A stretch of DNA of 64,000 bases. Origin: Pyrinomonadaceae bacterium (lineage in GTDB: Bacteria; Acidobacteriota; Blastocatellia; Pyrinomonadales; Pyrinomonadaceae). Of the stretch, positions 17,050-25,725 are shown piece by piece. The position numbers and the translations under genes were made by a program. Location: the NCBI GenBank assembly GCA_026129865.1, contig JAHCHG010000006.1, positions 186,001 to 250,000 on the forward strand, written 5' to 3'. Numbering within the stretch: position 1 is the first letter of the stretch; every line of letters begins with the position of its first letter. A model generated the notes under the pieces. The model searched no databases, was not told the DNA's origin, and saw only the letters and a list, made by a program, of their open reading frames with translations.

Positions 17050-18155
17050 AACAGCCGTTTTTCGGCTAAAACCTGCTGCAGAATGTCGCGGGCAAATTCA
17101 TTCGGCAGCGTTTTTGACAGTTTTTCGATCTCGCTTTCACCGATCGAAGGCATCGACATCAGCGCCATAGCAGACCTGTAACGCACCCACCAATCGAGAT
17201 CGTTCAAAGCGGAGATTATGCGTTTAATGTCTTCCGCATGACCGAGCCGACCGAGCGTTTGAACGACCTGAAGCCGAATCTCCCAACGCTCGGATCTGAG
17301 CAGTTCTCTGATTCGCGGAAGCGATTCGCCCGAATTTACTATCCGCAAACAGGCAATTATTACTTCCGTTTCATCGCTTTCCAGCAAAATTTTATGGATC
17401 AGCGACGCGAAGGAACTGACATGGATGATAGTTAAATATGAGATCACGCGGGAGAGCGGTCGCTCGCCGATCTTTTGGTCGTAAGCTTTTCTTACAACTT
17501 CAACCAGCGGTTCGGAAATGAGGTCTTTGTCGAGTTCGAGCAGAACTTTTACAACAAATGTCGGCGACCAATCTTCCCGAACCGCGATCAGGCGCAAGTG
17601 TTTTTCAAGCGTTTGATCGAAATCGATTCGAAAAAGAGCGCGCCAAGCCCAAATTGAAACGATCGGATCGTTGCTGAACGCAAGTTTTTCGATCTTGTCA
17701 TAAGAACGCTGATCGTGAAGATTTCCAAGCGTGTTGATCGCGAGGATCTGTCTTTTGACCGAAAAGCTGTCGAGCATTTTTGCCGCGTTCTTATCGATGT
17801 CAAGGATCGAGGCAAGCGAATTGAGATTGTCTTTGGAAGACCCGCGCAGCGATTCGTGCAGATAATTCCAGAGGAAAAGGAAATCGGGAAGTTCGTGTTC
17901 GGGAAGCGGTTCGACAGGATCGAACCTGCCGTGTTCATTAAGTGAGAAAAGAAGATTCTTTTTCTCGTTTTGGGTCAGTTTATGCGCTTTCTGCCCCTGC
18001 GAGCGGACTTTTTCCGGCGGATCAAAAGTAACTCGGTTCAAAGCTTCGAGCCATTTCTCACTTGCGCGCTCGCTCTGCATTTTTAAATAGAGCGACCTTC
18101 CGCGAAGGCAAAACATTGTACCGATGCAGAAAATGCTCAAAAAGGTGAACAGCAA
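17010..18155 (-). CDS. Membrane-anchored HEAT-repeat protein
   Basis: 381 residues from a TTG at 18155 with GGTGGA upstream; no ATG or GTG is available further up in frame. An N-terminal transmembrane helix (about 1-20) is followed by a charged linker and helical HEAT-like repeats from about 125 on: 'AINTLGNLHDQRSYDKI', 'VSIWAWRALFRIDF', 'EIRLQVVQTLGRLGHAEDI' and 'WWVRYRSAMALMSM'. HEAT proteins are scaffolds. In this operon it probably holds the glycosyltransferase or the export barrel at the inner membrane; this is inference from context. It is 31 bases downstream of the YaiO-like gene and overlaps the glycosyltransferase gene. Confidence 0.82.
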   Translation of the reverse strand: MLFTFLSIFCIGTMFCLRGRSLYLKMQSERASEKWLEALNRVTFDPPEKVRSQGQKAHKLTQNEKKNLLFSLNEHGRFDPVEPLPEHELPDFLFLWNYLHESLRGSSKDNLNSLASILDIDKNAAKMLDSFSVKRQILAINTLGNLHDQRSYDKIEKLAFSNDPIVSIWAWRALFRIDFDQTLEKHLRLIAVREDWSPTFVVKVLLELDKDLISEPLVEVVRKAYDQKIGERPLSRVISYLTIIHVSSFASLIHKILLESDETEVIIACLRIVNSGESLPRIRELLRSERWEIRLQVVQTLGRLGHAEDIKRIISALNDLDWWVRYRSAMALMSMPSIGESEIEKLSKTLPNEFARDILQQVLAEKRLLCYTRPSSLILSR

Positions 18156-18186
18156 ACCGGTCCACCATGCAAGCGTAACTGTTAAA

Positions 18187-19017
18187 TTAAAAGCGATAGC
18201 GCGCTCCCACGGTCATCCCGCGGCGGTAATAGATGTCGCCCTGACGATGCAGAGTGCCGTCGAGACTGATCCCGAATTTTTGAGTAACCCAATGCCGCGC
18301 CGAAAGGCTAAGGCTCCACGTTTGGCTGCGGAGAATTCCGAGCCGAGGTCCGAGGTTTTCATGCTCTTTTCCAAACGTAAATGCAGCGCCGAGAGCGTTT
18401 ACGCGCTCACCATAGTACCGGTTATATTGAAAACGATGAGTCGGTGCCGTTCCCGCATTGCTCAAATTTGTGATGTACATCGTATAAGCAGCCCGGTTCG
18501 CACCCCAGTATTTTTCAACCAATCCGTAGCCCGTGATCGCATTGACCGAGTCATATTTCGTAAACCGTGCGCCGCCGTGAACGACATATCCTTTGGACAA
18601 TACCTTTTCGGCTTCTCCCATAACGGAAAATTTTCCCACGTATTTATGCGACGGGCTGTACATTGCTTCGGCGGTGATCGCAGTTTTGTTACGGAACGGT
18701 TTGTAAATTCCGCCGACAAATTCCTGGTCGCGGTTTCCGTTGCGGTCGCTGATCCGGTACGTACCCCAAACGATCTGTTTATTTTCGAATTTTCGCTGGA
18801 AATATACCGTTCCGATCTTCCATGTGCCGAGATCGCGCGACAGCGAATCAACCGAAAGATAAACGTGCGCTTCATATTTTTCCGAACTGTTCAGGCTCGA
18901 ATCTTGTGTCTTTTTGTCTTCCCGCGCTGTATCGGCGTCCGTTTGCGAAAATGCAGCGATCTGCGCCGCAAAAGTTAGAACTAATGCAAAAAATATCGCT
19001 AAAACTAAATTTTTCAT
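18187..19017 (-). CDS. YaiO-family outer-membrane beta-barrel protein
   Basis: 276 residues. A signal peptide ends near 'TFAAQIAAFSQ'. The rest is alternating amphipathic strands ('VYFQRKFENKQIVWGTYRI', 'SLSARHWVTQKFGISLDG') ending in Phe (G-A-R-Y-R-F), as expected for a BAM substrate. The pattern 'GYGLVEKYWGANRA.YTMY' and the final strands match the YaiO barrel (TIGR04390). The gene starts 5 bases after the response regulator stop and precedes HEAT and GT2 genes, supporting a polysaccharide export or modification role. Proof of the export role is lacking even for E. coli YaiO. Confidence 0.82.
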   Translation of the reverse strand: MKNLVLAIFFALVLTFAAQIAAFSQTDADTAREDKKTQDSSLNSSEKYEAHVYLSVDSLSRDLGTWKIGTVYFQRKFENKQIVWGTYRISDRNGNRDQEFVGGIYKPFRNKTAITAEAMYSPSHKYVGKFSVMGEAEKVLSKGYVVHGGARFTKYDSVNAITGYGLVEKYWGANRAAYTMYITNLSNAGTAPTHRFQYNRYYGERVNALGAAFTFGKEHENLGPRLGILRSQTWSLSLSARHWVTQKFGISLDGTLHRQGDIYYRRGMTVGARYRF

Positions 19018-19021
19018 GGCT

Positions 19022-19414
19022 TTATCGCAAAAAGCGATTTATTCTGACCATCAATTCGCCGGGCTGGAAAGGTTTTGTGATGTAATCGTCGGCACCCGCT
19101 TCGAACGCGCGAACGACGTTGAATTCCTGCGTTTTCGAGGTCAGCATGATTATCGGGATCTTTTCCCATCCTTGTGTCGAACGGATCTTTGTCAAAACTT
19201 CAAATCCGTCAGCGAACGGAAGCATAATATCGAGCAAGATCAAGCTTGGCGGACTTTTTACGTCGAGGTTGTCGATCGCCTGGCGTCCGTTTAACGCAAT
19301 GTTGACGGAAAAGCCGCGCTGAACAAGCATATGCCGGAGCAGTTTTGCAACGATCCGATCATCCTCGATCAGCATTATTGACTTCGCCGCTTGGGAGGCG
19401 GTTGCGTTTACCAT
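19022..19414 (-). CDS. Single-domain response regulator
   Basis: 130 residues, one receiver domain and no output domain. Acidic pocket E17-D18-D19, phosphorylation site D62 (L-L-D-I-M-L-P), T92 (M-L-T-S-K) and K114 (T-K-P-F) are all present. An N-terminal tail of about 11 residues precedes the domain. It is the first gene of the unit with the YaiO-like barrel (5-base gap), so it probably controls activity of the polysaccharide machinery by protein contact, as CheY-like regulators do. No histidine kinase is adjacent; the partner is unknown. AAGAG precedes the ATG. Confidence 0.93.
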   Translation of the reverse strand: MVNATASQAAKSIMLIEDDRIVAKLLRHMLVQRGFSVNIALNGRQAIDNLDVKSPPSLILLDIMLPFADGFEVLTKIRSTQGWEKIPIIMLTSKTQEFNVVRAFEAGADDYITKPFQPGELMVRINRFLR

Positions 19415-19557
19415 AAACTCTTTTATTGAACTTCCGGGTTGTTTCTGAGATGTCTGAGGCTGGTTTGTGCTCGTGGAAGAAGACGTTCTAAAGATAGCAT
19501 AGATCGCCTATAACGCCAACTAGTTTTTGTTGTTATCAACAATGTTTAGCAAAATTG

Positions 19558-20496
19558 ATGGACACGATATTGACGAGATCAGCCGCTGAGGCGGCACAGA
19601 TTCTTAAGCGCGGCGGGCTTGTAGCATTTCCGACCGAAACCGTTTACGGACTCGGCGCGAATATTTTCGATGAAAAAGCTGTGAGTAAGATATTTTCGGC
19701 AAAACGCCGTCCGGCGGATAACCCGATGATAGCACACATATTTGACCGCTCTCAGCTGCCGCTTTTGGCAAAGGAAATAAGCCGCGATGCCGGGCGGCTC
19801 GTTGAGGCGTTTTTTCCCGGTCCGCTGACCATTGTTTGCCGGAAAACCGAGCGCGTTCCGATGAATGCGACCGCCGGTCTTGAAACGATCGGAATTCGCA
19901 TGCCGTCGCATGATCTTGCCCGTGAGTTTTTGAAAAATTGTGAAACTCCGGTCGCCGCGCCGTCGGCAAATTTATCCGGACGCCCGAGCCCGACGACGTG
20001 GCGCGCTGTTGCAGAAGATCTACAGGGTCGGATCGATTGTATTTTGCAGGGCGACGCGACCGAGATCGGGCTTGAATCGACGGTTGTCGACTGCGCTTCA
20101 ACCGTCCCGACGATCCTCCGTTTGGGTTCGGTAACCTTCGAACAAATTCGAGAAGTTATTCCGGAAACAGAGGTTGTGAGCGAGGTTTTAAAAGACCCGG
20201 CAAAAAGTCCGGGTTTAAAACATAAACATTATGCGCCCTCAGCAGCGGTTAAGCTGGTTTCCGCGAACGAAAATTTTGGCGGAGAAAATGCGGCTTTCAT
20301 CGGAATTACGGAACCTGCGGGGACTTTTGTATTAAAAAGGATCTGCGATACTACGCAAGATTATTCACGCGAGATCTTCGAGTTTTTCCGCGAGTGCGAC
20401 CGGCAAAAGATAAAAACGATCTATTGCGAAACTGTTGAAAACACGGGCATCGGCGCTGCATTGATGGATCGTTTGACGCGCGCTGCTAAACGGTAA
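19558..20496 (+). CDS. L-threonylcarbamoyladenylate synthase (Sua5 type)
   Basis: 312 residues from the ATG at 19558; a TTG directly before it is in frame. The YrdC domain occupies about 10-200 with 'GGLVAFPTETVYGLGANIFDEKAVSKIFSAKRRPADNP' broken by the substrate-binding K-R/R-P residues, 'T-A-G-L-E-T-I-G-I-R-M-P' and 'P-S-A-N-L-S-G'. The extra C-terminal 100 residues are the Sua5 domain, so this is the two-domain Sua5 form. It makes threonylcarbamoyl-AMP from Thr, bicarbonate and ATP for tRNA t6A37 modification in the cytoplasm. The gene is monocistronic and ends 4 bases from the convergent GT39 gene. Confidence 0.95.
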   Translation: MDTILTRSAAEAAQILKRGGLVAFPTETVYGLGANIFDEKAVSKIFSAKRRPADNPMIAHIFDRSQLPLLAKEISRDAGRLVEAFFPGPLTIVCRKTERVPMNATAGLETIGIRMPSHDLAREFLKNCETPVAAPSANLSGRPSPTTWRAVAEDLQGRIDCILQGDATEIGLESTVVDCASTVPTILRLGSVTFEQIREVIPETEVVSEVLKDPAKSPGLKHKHYAPSAAVKLVSANENFGGENAAFIGITEPAGTFVLKRICDTTQDYSREIFEFFRECDRQKIKTIYCETVENTGIGAALMDRLTRAAKR

Positions 20497-20500
20497 TTTA

Positions 20501-22006
20501 TTAATTTGGCTCTGCTGCTGCGATCGCAAGTTCGGAATTTCGGTCGAGAACTTCGACCTTTAGATCACGCGAATTTTCGAGTTCCGCAAGAAATTCAAGC
20601 GGAACAAGTACAAGTACAGACTTTTCCGAAGTTCGATTCAGATAATCGCGCACTTCCAGATCACCCAAAAATTTGCGGATCTTGCCGCCGTCGGCGCGAA
20701 CGATCCTGCCGGGAGCGTAAAACTCCGCGTTGTGCGAGACAGTATGGAGATTGATCAATTTTTGCTCGCGGAATCCTCGTTCGTTGGCGGTCTTCATCAA
20801 ATACTTCGTCGTGTCTTCGGCAACAAAATTGGGTACGACAGCCTGCAGCAAAATTACAACGACGGCAAACGTTCCGAAAGCAAGTCCCTGTACGGCGACA
20901 ACGCGGAGTTTCGATCTCTGGACAAATTTATAGACATAATTTCCCGTTAAAACAAGAGCCGCAGGCAGCGCCGGCAGAATATAACCGGGAAGTTTCGATC
21001 CGGAAAGCGAGAAAAAAACAAGCGGAACAAGAAGCCAGGCAAAGCAGAACAGCGCCAGCGGTGATATTTTTTCCTCACTTTGAACGCGAAACTTTGAAGT
21101 TTGAACTTTCAGGAAATTCCAAGCCGACGCAGCAAAAAACGGCAGCCAGGGGATTGTCATCAGCGGCAGAACGACCCAGAAAAACCATATCGGCTGGGGA
21201 TGCTGGTATTTGTTCGACGTATATCGCTGGAAATGATGCTGAATGATAAATTCATCGATAAATTTCCAGCCGTTTAGCTGATACATCGGCACGTACCATG
21301 TCGCGGCGACAAGCAAGGCAAGCGGAATTCCCCAGATCAGGCTAAAGCAAAATTTTGCGCTCGGAACGAGTTCCCATTTTAAGACGTGGTAAAAGGTAAC
21401 GATCGCAAACGGGAAAACCACGCCGACCAATCCTTTTGCAAGCAGCGCAACGCCGACGAAAAAATAAAACACAAAGAGCAGAAAATAGAGCGTCCACCCC
21501 GAAAAGGCAGACCTGCGGTCGAATAGGAAGTACGCGACGAGTGCGGCGGTGATCGGAAAAGTAAGGATGATGTCAAAGCTTGCTCCGCGCGAAAACGCGA
21601 TTAAACCGATCGAAGACGCCGCAATCAAAGCCAGCCAGTTTGCATATTCCGTCGAAGATCTTTCATCGCCTTTTTCGTTTTGAATTAAGCCGAAGCGCCC
21701 GAGAAGCCAGACACTTGCAACCGTTCCCAATCCGAATAGCGCCGAGCCGAACCGGGCGGCGAACTCGTTGACTCCGAACAATTTATAAGAAGCGATCTGA
21801 AGCCAGTAAAGCAGTACAGGTTTTTCGAACCAATCAAAACCGCCGAGTTTCGGCGTTATCCAATCACCGCGTTCGTACATTTCGCGGGCGATCTGCGAAT
21901 ATCTCGGTTCATCCGGACCGACAAGCGGAATCGTCAAGCCGAACAGATATACGGCGACGATGAGCAATGCAAACGTGATCCAAATAAATTTACCGGTCTT
22001 TGTCAT
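20501..22006 (-). CDS. ArnT-like family 39 glycosyltransferase
   Basis: 501 residues, polytopic. The first periplasmic loop has the GT39 signature 'G-P-D-E-P-R-Y-S-Q-I-A-R-E-M' followed by 'W-I-T-P-K-L-G-G-F-D-W-F-E-K-P-V-L-L-Y-W', as in ArnT and PMT enzymes that use undecaprenyl-phosphate sugars. About ten more hydrophobic helices follow up to residue 400, then a soluble C-terminal region of about 90 residues. The enzyme should act at the inner membrane, adding a sugar to lipid A or another envelope glycan; the donor sugar cannot be deduced. There is no adjacent arnC or lipid A gene. It is divergent from the Gfo/Idh oxidoreductase gene with a 57-base gap. Confidence 0.9.
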   Translation of the reverse strand: MTKTGKFIWITFALLIVAVYLFGLTIPLVGPDEPRYSQIAREMYERGDWITPKLGGFDWFEKPVLLYWLQIASYKLFGVNEFAARFGSALFGLGTVASVWLLGRFGLIQNEKGDERSSTEYANWLALIAASSIGLIAFSRGASFDIILTFPITAALVAYFLFDRRSAFSGWTLYFLLFVFYFFVGVALLAKGLVGVVFPFAIVTFYHVLKWELVPSAKFCFSLIWGIPLALLVAATWYVPMYQLNGWKFIDEFIIQHHFQRYTSNKYQHPQPIWFFWVVLPLMTIPWLPFFAASAWNFLKVQTSKFRVQSEEKISPLALFCFAWLLVPLVFFSLSGSKLPGYILPALPAALVLTGNYVYKFVQRSKLRVVAVQGLAFGTFAVVVILLQAVVPNFVAEDTTKYLMKTANERGFREQKLINLHTVSHNAEFYAPGRIVRADGGKIRKFLGDLEVRDYLNRTSEKSVLVLVPLEFLAELENSRDLKVEVLDRNSELAIAAAEPN

Positions 22007-22063
22007 TTCCTTCAGGGTGGCGGAAAATGTAAAGTATCGCTGAAATAAATTCGAGATTCAATT

Positions 22064-23047
22064 ATGCAAAATAAGAACGACAGCAAATTAAGAACTGCCG
22101 TCATCGGCGTCGGCAGTCTCGGGCAGCACCACGCGCGAAACTTTTCCGAGCTGTCAGAGGAAGGAAAAGGCGAATTTGTGGGAGTTTGCGACTTAAATCC
22201 AGAAAATGCGCGGAAAATTGCCGAACAGAATAATTGTGAACATTTTACCGATTGGCGCGAACTTTTGGATAAAGTCGACGCCGTTTCGATCGTTACACCC
22301 ACGGAAACTCATTCGGAAATCGCCTGTGAGTTTTTGGAAAAAGGCGTTCACGTTCTGGTCGAAAAACCTTTTGCGAAAACTCTGGAAGAGGCAGATCTTA
22401 TGATCGCTTCGGCGCAGAAAACCGGCGCGAAACTGATGGTCGGACATCTCGAACGTTACAATCCGGCGATGGTAGCGCTGCGTCCGCACGTAACGAAACC
22501 CCTTTATTTCGAAATTCACAGAGTTTCGCCTTTTCCGAATCGCTCATTGGATGTTGATGTTGTTTTAGACGTTATGATCCACGACCTCGACGCAGTCCAA
22601 TGGCTTGTCGGCGAAACGGTTGAGGTTTCTGCAATACACGCCGTCGGAATTCCGGTGATTTCCGACAAAGTTGACGCGGCAAATGCAAGAATAGAATTTG
22701 AAAACGGCGCGGTCGCCAATATTACTGCTTCACGGATCGGCACGGAAAAAATTAGAAAGACACGGTTTTACCAAACGAATTCCTACGTTGTTTTAGATTA
22801 CGGGACGAAATTTGCGTCGCTAACTTCGCTAAATCCCGAAGCCGCGCATCCGCTTCTTGGAATTTCGATCAATCGTCTTGAGGTCGAAGATATTGAGCCT
22901 CTTAGAGCCGAACTTTTGGCGTTTTTAGACTGTGTGATAAATGACACTGCACCGCCGATCAACGCACACGACGGTCGCCGCGCTTTGAGTTTGGCACTCG
23001 GAGTTCTTGAAAAAATAGAAATCCATCGAAATCGTTTGAATGTTTAG
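22064..23047 (+). CDS. Gfo/Idh/MocA-family NAD(P)-dependent oxidoreductase
   Basis: 327 residues. The Rossmann motif is V-I-G-V-G-S-L-G (G15, G20), the conserved E100-K101-P102 holds the catalytic lysine, and H-D-L-D (near 173-176) supplies the usual His/Asp. The segment 'VGHLERYNPA' at 126-135 is common in nucleotide-sugar dehydrogenases of this family. The protein is cytoplasmic. A link to lipid A or surface-sugar synthesis is possible because the divergent neighbour is an ArnT-like transferase, and GnnA-type UDP-GlcNAc oxidases share this look, but nothing here proves the substrate. Confidence 0.92.
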   Translation: MQNKNDSKLRTAVIGVGSLGQHHARNFSELSEEGKGEFVGVCDLNPENARKIAEQNNCEHFTDWRELLDKVDAVSIVTPTETHSEIACEFLEKGVHVLVEKPFAKTLEEADLMIASAQKTGAKLMVGHLERYNPAMVALRPHVTKPLYFEIHRVSPFPNRSLDVDVVLDVMIHDLDAVQWLVGETVEVSAIHAVGIPVISDKVDAANARIEFENGAVANITASRIGTEKIRKTRFYQTNSYVVLDYGTKFASLTSLNPEAAHPLLGISINRLEVEDIEPLRAELLAFLDCVINDTAPPINAHDGRRALSLALGVLEKIEIHRNRLNV

Positions 23048-23054
23048 GAAGAGT

Positions 23055-23120
23055 TTAAACACATAGGCACATAGAACACATTAGGATTTTTCTATGTTTT
23101 CTTTGTGCCTATGTGTTTAA
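23055..23120. repeat. 66-bp intergenic dyad repeat
   Basis: TTAAACACATAGGCACA (23055-23071) and TGTGCCTATGTGTTTAA (23104-23120) form a perfect 17-bp stem, extended inside by CATAGAA/TTCTATG. It fills the gap between the oxidoreductase stop (8 bases before) and the next start (7 bases after). It could act as transcript-end hairpin or be a small mobile palindrome. Confidence 0.85.
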
Positions 23121-23127
23121 GAATAAA

Positions 23128-24306
23128 ATGAAAAGCGAGCAAATTTCCGAATTTTTACAATACCGAATCGAAGCGAAAGATTTTCCGTCAGCCGTTTATC
23201 TCGTTGCGGAAAAGGGCGAAATCGTTTTGCAAGATGCGCTCGGTTTTGCGGTCGTTGAGCCTGAAAAGATAAAGGCACGAGTCGATACGATCTACGATCT
23301 GGCAAGTTTGACGAAAGTTTTGGCGACAGGTTTATTGAGCGCGAAGCTGATCGAATCGGGACAGATAAATCTAAATGACAAGATCGCAAAATTTTTCAGT
23401 GAATTTGATACTGAAGAAAAGCGGGAAATCACAATTGAAGATCTTTTGACGCATACTTCGGGATTTGTTAATTGGAAACCGTTTTATTTAATCACAAATT
23501 CAAAATCTAATATTCCAAATATTATTGCTTCCGAACCGCTGGCGAATAAGATAAATTCGACGGTTGTTTATAGCGACTTGAACTTTATTCTTTTAGGTTT
23601 TGTAATAGAGAAAATCTACGGAATAGCTCTAGACGAAATTGCTGGCAAAGATATTTTTGAACACTTAAAACTGCAAAATACATTATTTAATCCTTCGCTT
23701 ACTTTGCGTCCGAAAATTGCCGCTTCAGAATTTGGAAATTTTTATGAAAGACAAACCTGTCTTGAATTGGGTTTTGACCTTGAAATGCGCGACCAACGGG
23801 ATTATAAAATGTGGAATGAATTAGGTTATGACGTTCCAATTTACGGTTGGCGCATTAATCAAATCTGGGGCGAAGTTCATGATGCAAACTCCAATTTTAT
23901 GAACGGCGTTTCGGGACACGCCGGACTGTTTTCGACAGCGGAAGAAACCTTTAAGATCGCGCAGCAGTTTTTGGCTGGTCAAACTACTTTGTTAAAATCG
24001 GAAACCTGCCAACTATTCCGCGCGAACTTTACAAAAGGATTTAACGAAGCACGTTCGATCGCGTTTCAACTTGCCGAAACGCCTGAATCTACGGCTTCTG
24101 CTGCGCTTTCAAAAGACAGTTTCGGGCATTTAGGATTTACCGGAACTTCGCTTTGGATTGAGCCGGAAACGGAACGCATTTTTATACTTTTTACAAATCG
24201 GACTCACGCTCGTGCTCTTCCTTTTGAAAACATCAACGCCGTTCGAAGGAAATTTCACGAATTGGCGGTTGAATTTCTGAACGATCGTCCAATTCAAATC
24301 CAATAA
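23128..24306 (+). CDS. Cytoplasmic beta-lactamase-family serine hydrolase
   Basis: 393 residues from the ATG at 23128; a GTG at 23113 is in frame but lies inside the dyad repeat. No signal peptide is visible. The catalytic motif is S60-L-T-K63 (L-A-S-L-T-K), the second is Y148-S-D150 with Asp instead of Asn, as in EstB-like esterases, and an H-A-G segment occurs in 'GVSGHAGLFSTAEE'. The C-terminal 'FGHLGFTGTSLWIEPE' replaces the K-T-G box. Esterase or amidohydrolase activity is more likely than beta-lactam hydrolysis. No linked gene reveals the substrate. Confidence 0.9.
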   Translation: MKSEQISEFLQYRIEAKDFPSAVYLVAEKGEIVLQDALGFAVVEPEKIKARVDTIYDLASLTKVLATGLLSAKLIESGQINLNDKIAKFFSEFDTEEKREITIEDLLTHTSGFVNWKPFYLITNSKSNIPNIIASEPLANKINSTVVYSDLNFILLGFVIEKIYGIALDEIAGKDIFEHLKLQNTLFNPSLTLRPKIAASEFGNFYERQTCLELGFDLEMRDQRDYKMWNELGYDVPIYGWRINQIWGEVHDANSNFMNGVSGHAGLFSTAEETFKIAQQFLAGQTTLLKSETCQLFRANFTKGFNEARSIAFQLAETPESTASAALSKDSFGHLGFTGTSLWIEPETERIFILFTNRTHARALPFENINAVRRKFHELAVEFLNDRPIQIQ

Positions 24307-24391
24307 TTTTTGCAACGAAAATTGTCGAATCTTAATCTCAACGTCGGTCTCTTCCCGAAACTACGCAGTCAACAAACCCGGAGAATTTTAA

Positions 24392-25609
24392 ATGAAGAGA
24401 ATCGTTGCCGCATTAATTTTTACAAGTCTATTCGGGATCTCGGTTTTCTCACAGACCACAAAAAAAACACGCCCGAGAATAATTCAAAATCCTGCGCCCC
24501 AGCAGCAAAATGATCGCAATAAGCCCCCTGTTTTGGTGGACAAGAACAGCACGTCGGTTTACGACGACGAAGAACCGCCGCCGCCGATCGTTCTGCCGCC
24601 GGTTGAAGACGACGAGATCATCAAGATCGAGACCAACTTAGTCACGATGCCGGTGACGGTGCTCGATCGGAACGGTCGGTTCGTCTCAAATCTTCAGCAG
24701 CGCGATTTTCAGATATTCGAGAATAATGTCGAGCAGCAGGTCGGGTTTTTTCAACGCGTCGAAACACCATTTACGGTAATTTTGATGATCGACGTTAGCC
24801 CGTCAACCCAATATAAGATCGATGAAATTCAAAACGCCGCGATAACATTTGTTAATCAGCTGCGCCGCGACGACAAGGTGATGGTTATTGCGTTCGATGA
24901 ACGCGTCAACATTTTGAGCCGCGCGACAAGCGACAGAAACCAGCTAAGACGGGCGATTCAACAGGCGCGATTTGGCGACGGGACGAGTCTTTACGACGCG
25001 GTCGATCAAGTTGTAAACCGGGAATTGCGCTACATCGACGGTCGAAAGGCGGTCGTTGTTTTCACCGACGGCGTTGACACCACATCGAAACGCGCGACAT
25101 ATCAATCGGCGGTCCGCGAAGTCGAAGAAGTCGACGCCATTTTTTACCCGATTCGCTATGACACGTTCAAAAGCTATTCGGGCGGCGGATCAAATCAACC
25201 GACGTACCCGAGACGACGTCGCAGCAGCGGCGGTTGGGGGGGAATTCTCGGCGATATTTTGGGCGGCATTGTGATCGGTGGAACGAATCCGACCGGCGGC
25301 GGAGGCGGAGTGCCTGCCGGCTCGACGCGCGGCGAATACGAGACCGGTAAACGATTTTTAGAAGATCTGGCGAGAAACAGCGGCGGTCGAAATTTTGAGG
25401 CGAATACGACGTATAATCTCGATTCGGCTTTTGCAGGGATCGCGGAAGAACTTCGTCAGCAGTATCAGATCGGCTATTATCCGAGTACTATCGGTCGAAC
25501 CGGGGACCGTAAAAGCATCCGCGTTCGCGTGATGCGTCCGAATCTGGTAGTTCGCGCGAAAACGAGTTATATCGTCGGCGAGAACGCAAGCAGTTTTGCT
25601 GGAAGATAA
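24392..25609 (+). CDS. Exported VWFA-related acidobacterial-domain protein (copy 1)
   Basis: 405 residues with a signal peptide ending near 'ISVFSQ' and GGAGAA 8 bases before the ATG. A disordered Pro/Asn-rich segment (about 25-65) is followed by 'VTMPVTVLDRNGRFVSNL-Q-RDF-IFENNVEQ', the entry motif of the acidobacterial VWFA family (TIGR03436). The MIDAS motif is D-V-S-P-S, with T in 'GDGTSLYDAV' and D in 'VVFTDGVDT'. A Gly-rich loop of about 45 residues (around 262-308) is inserted in the VWA domain. It should be periplasmic or secreted and metal-dependent in adhesion; the partner is unknown. It is followed by an intrinsic terminator and a paralogue. Confidence 0.92.
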   Translation: MKRIVAALIFTSLFGISVFSQTTKKTRPRIIQNPAPQQQNDRNKPPVLVDKNSTSVYDDEEPPPPIVLPPVEDDEIIKIETNLVTMPVTVLDRNGRFVSNLQQRDFQIFENNVEQQVGFFQRVETPFTVILMIDVSPSTQYKIDEIQNAAITFVNQLRRDDKVMVIAFDERVNILSRATSDRNQLRRAIQQARFGDGTSLYDAVDQVVNRELRYIDGRKAVVVFTDGVDTTSKRATYQSAVREVEEVDAIFYPIRYDTFKSYSGGGSNQPTYPRRRRSSGGWGGILGDILGGIVIGGTNPTGGGGGVPAGSTRGEYETGKRFLEDLARNSGGRNFEANTTYNLDSAFAGIAEELRQQYQIGYYPSTIGRTGDRKSIRVRVMRPNLVVRAKTSYIVGENASSFAGR

Positions 25610-25635
25610 TACTTAAAAATTATTGATCCTTTTTC

Positions 25636-25662
25636 GGGCGCGGAGAGTTTCCGCGCCTTTTT
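25636..25662 (+). terminator. Intrinsic terminator
   Basis: GGCGCGGA (25636-25643) pairs with TCCGCGCC (25649-25656) around GAGTT and is followed by six T. It ends the first VWFA gene, so the second copy probably has its own promoter in 25663-25725. Confidence 0.88.
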
Positions 25663-25725
25663 TCGTTTTGGCATCTTTCGAAAGTGATAAACGCATCGTA
25701 CGATCATTAGAACTGTTGAAAGATC

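Noticed and set aside
18124-18978. Plus-strand open frame (284 codons) opposite the YaiO-like gene
   Set aside because: Arg/Phe-rich composition of an antisense shadow; the minus-strand protein has a signal peptide and beta-barrel pattern.
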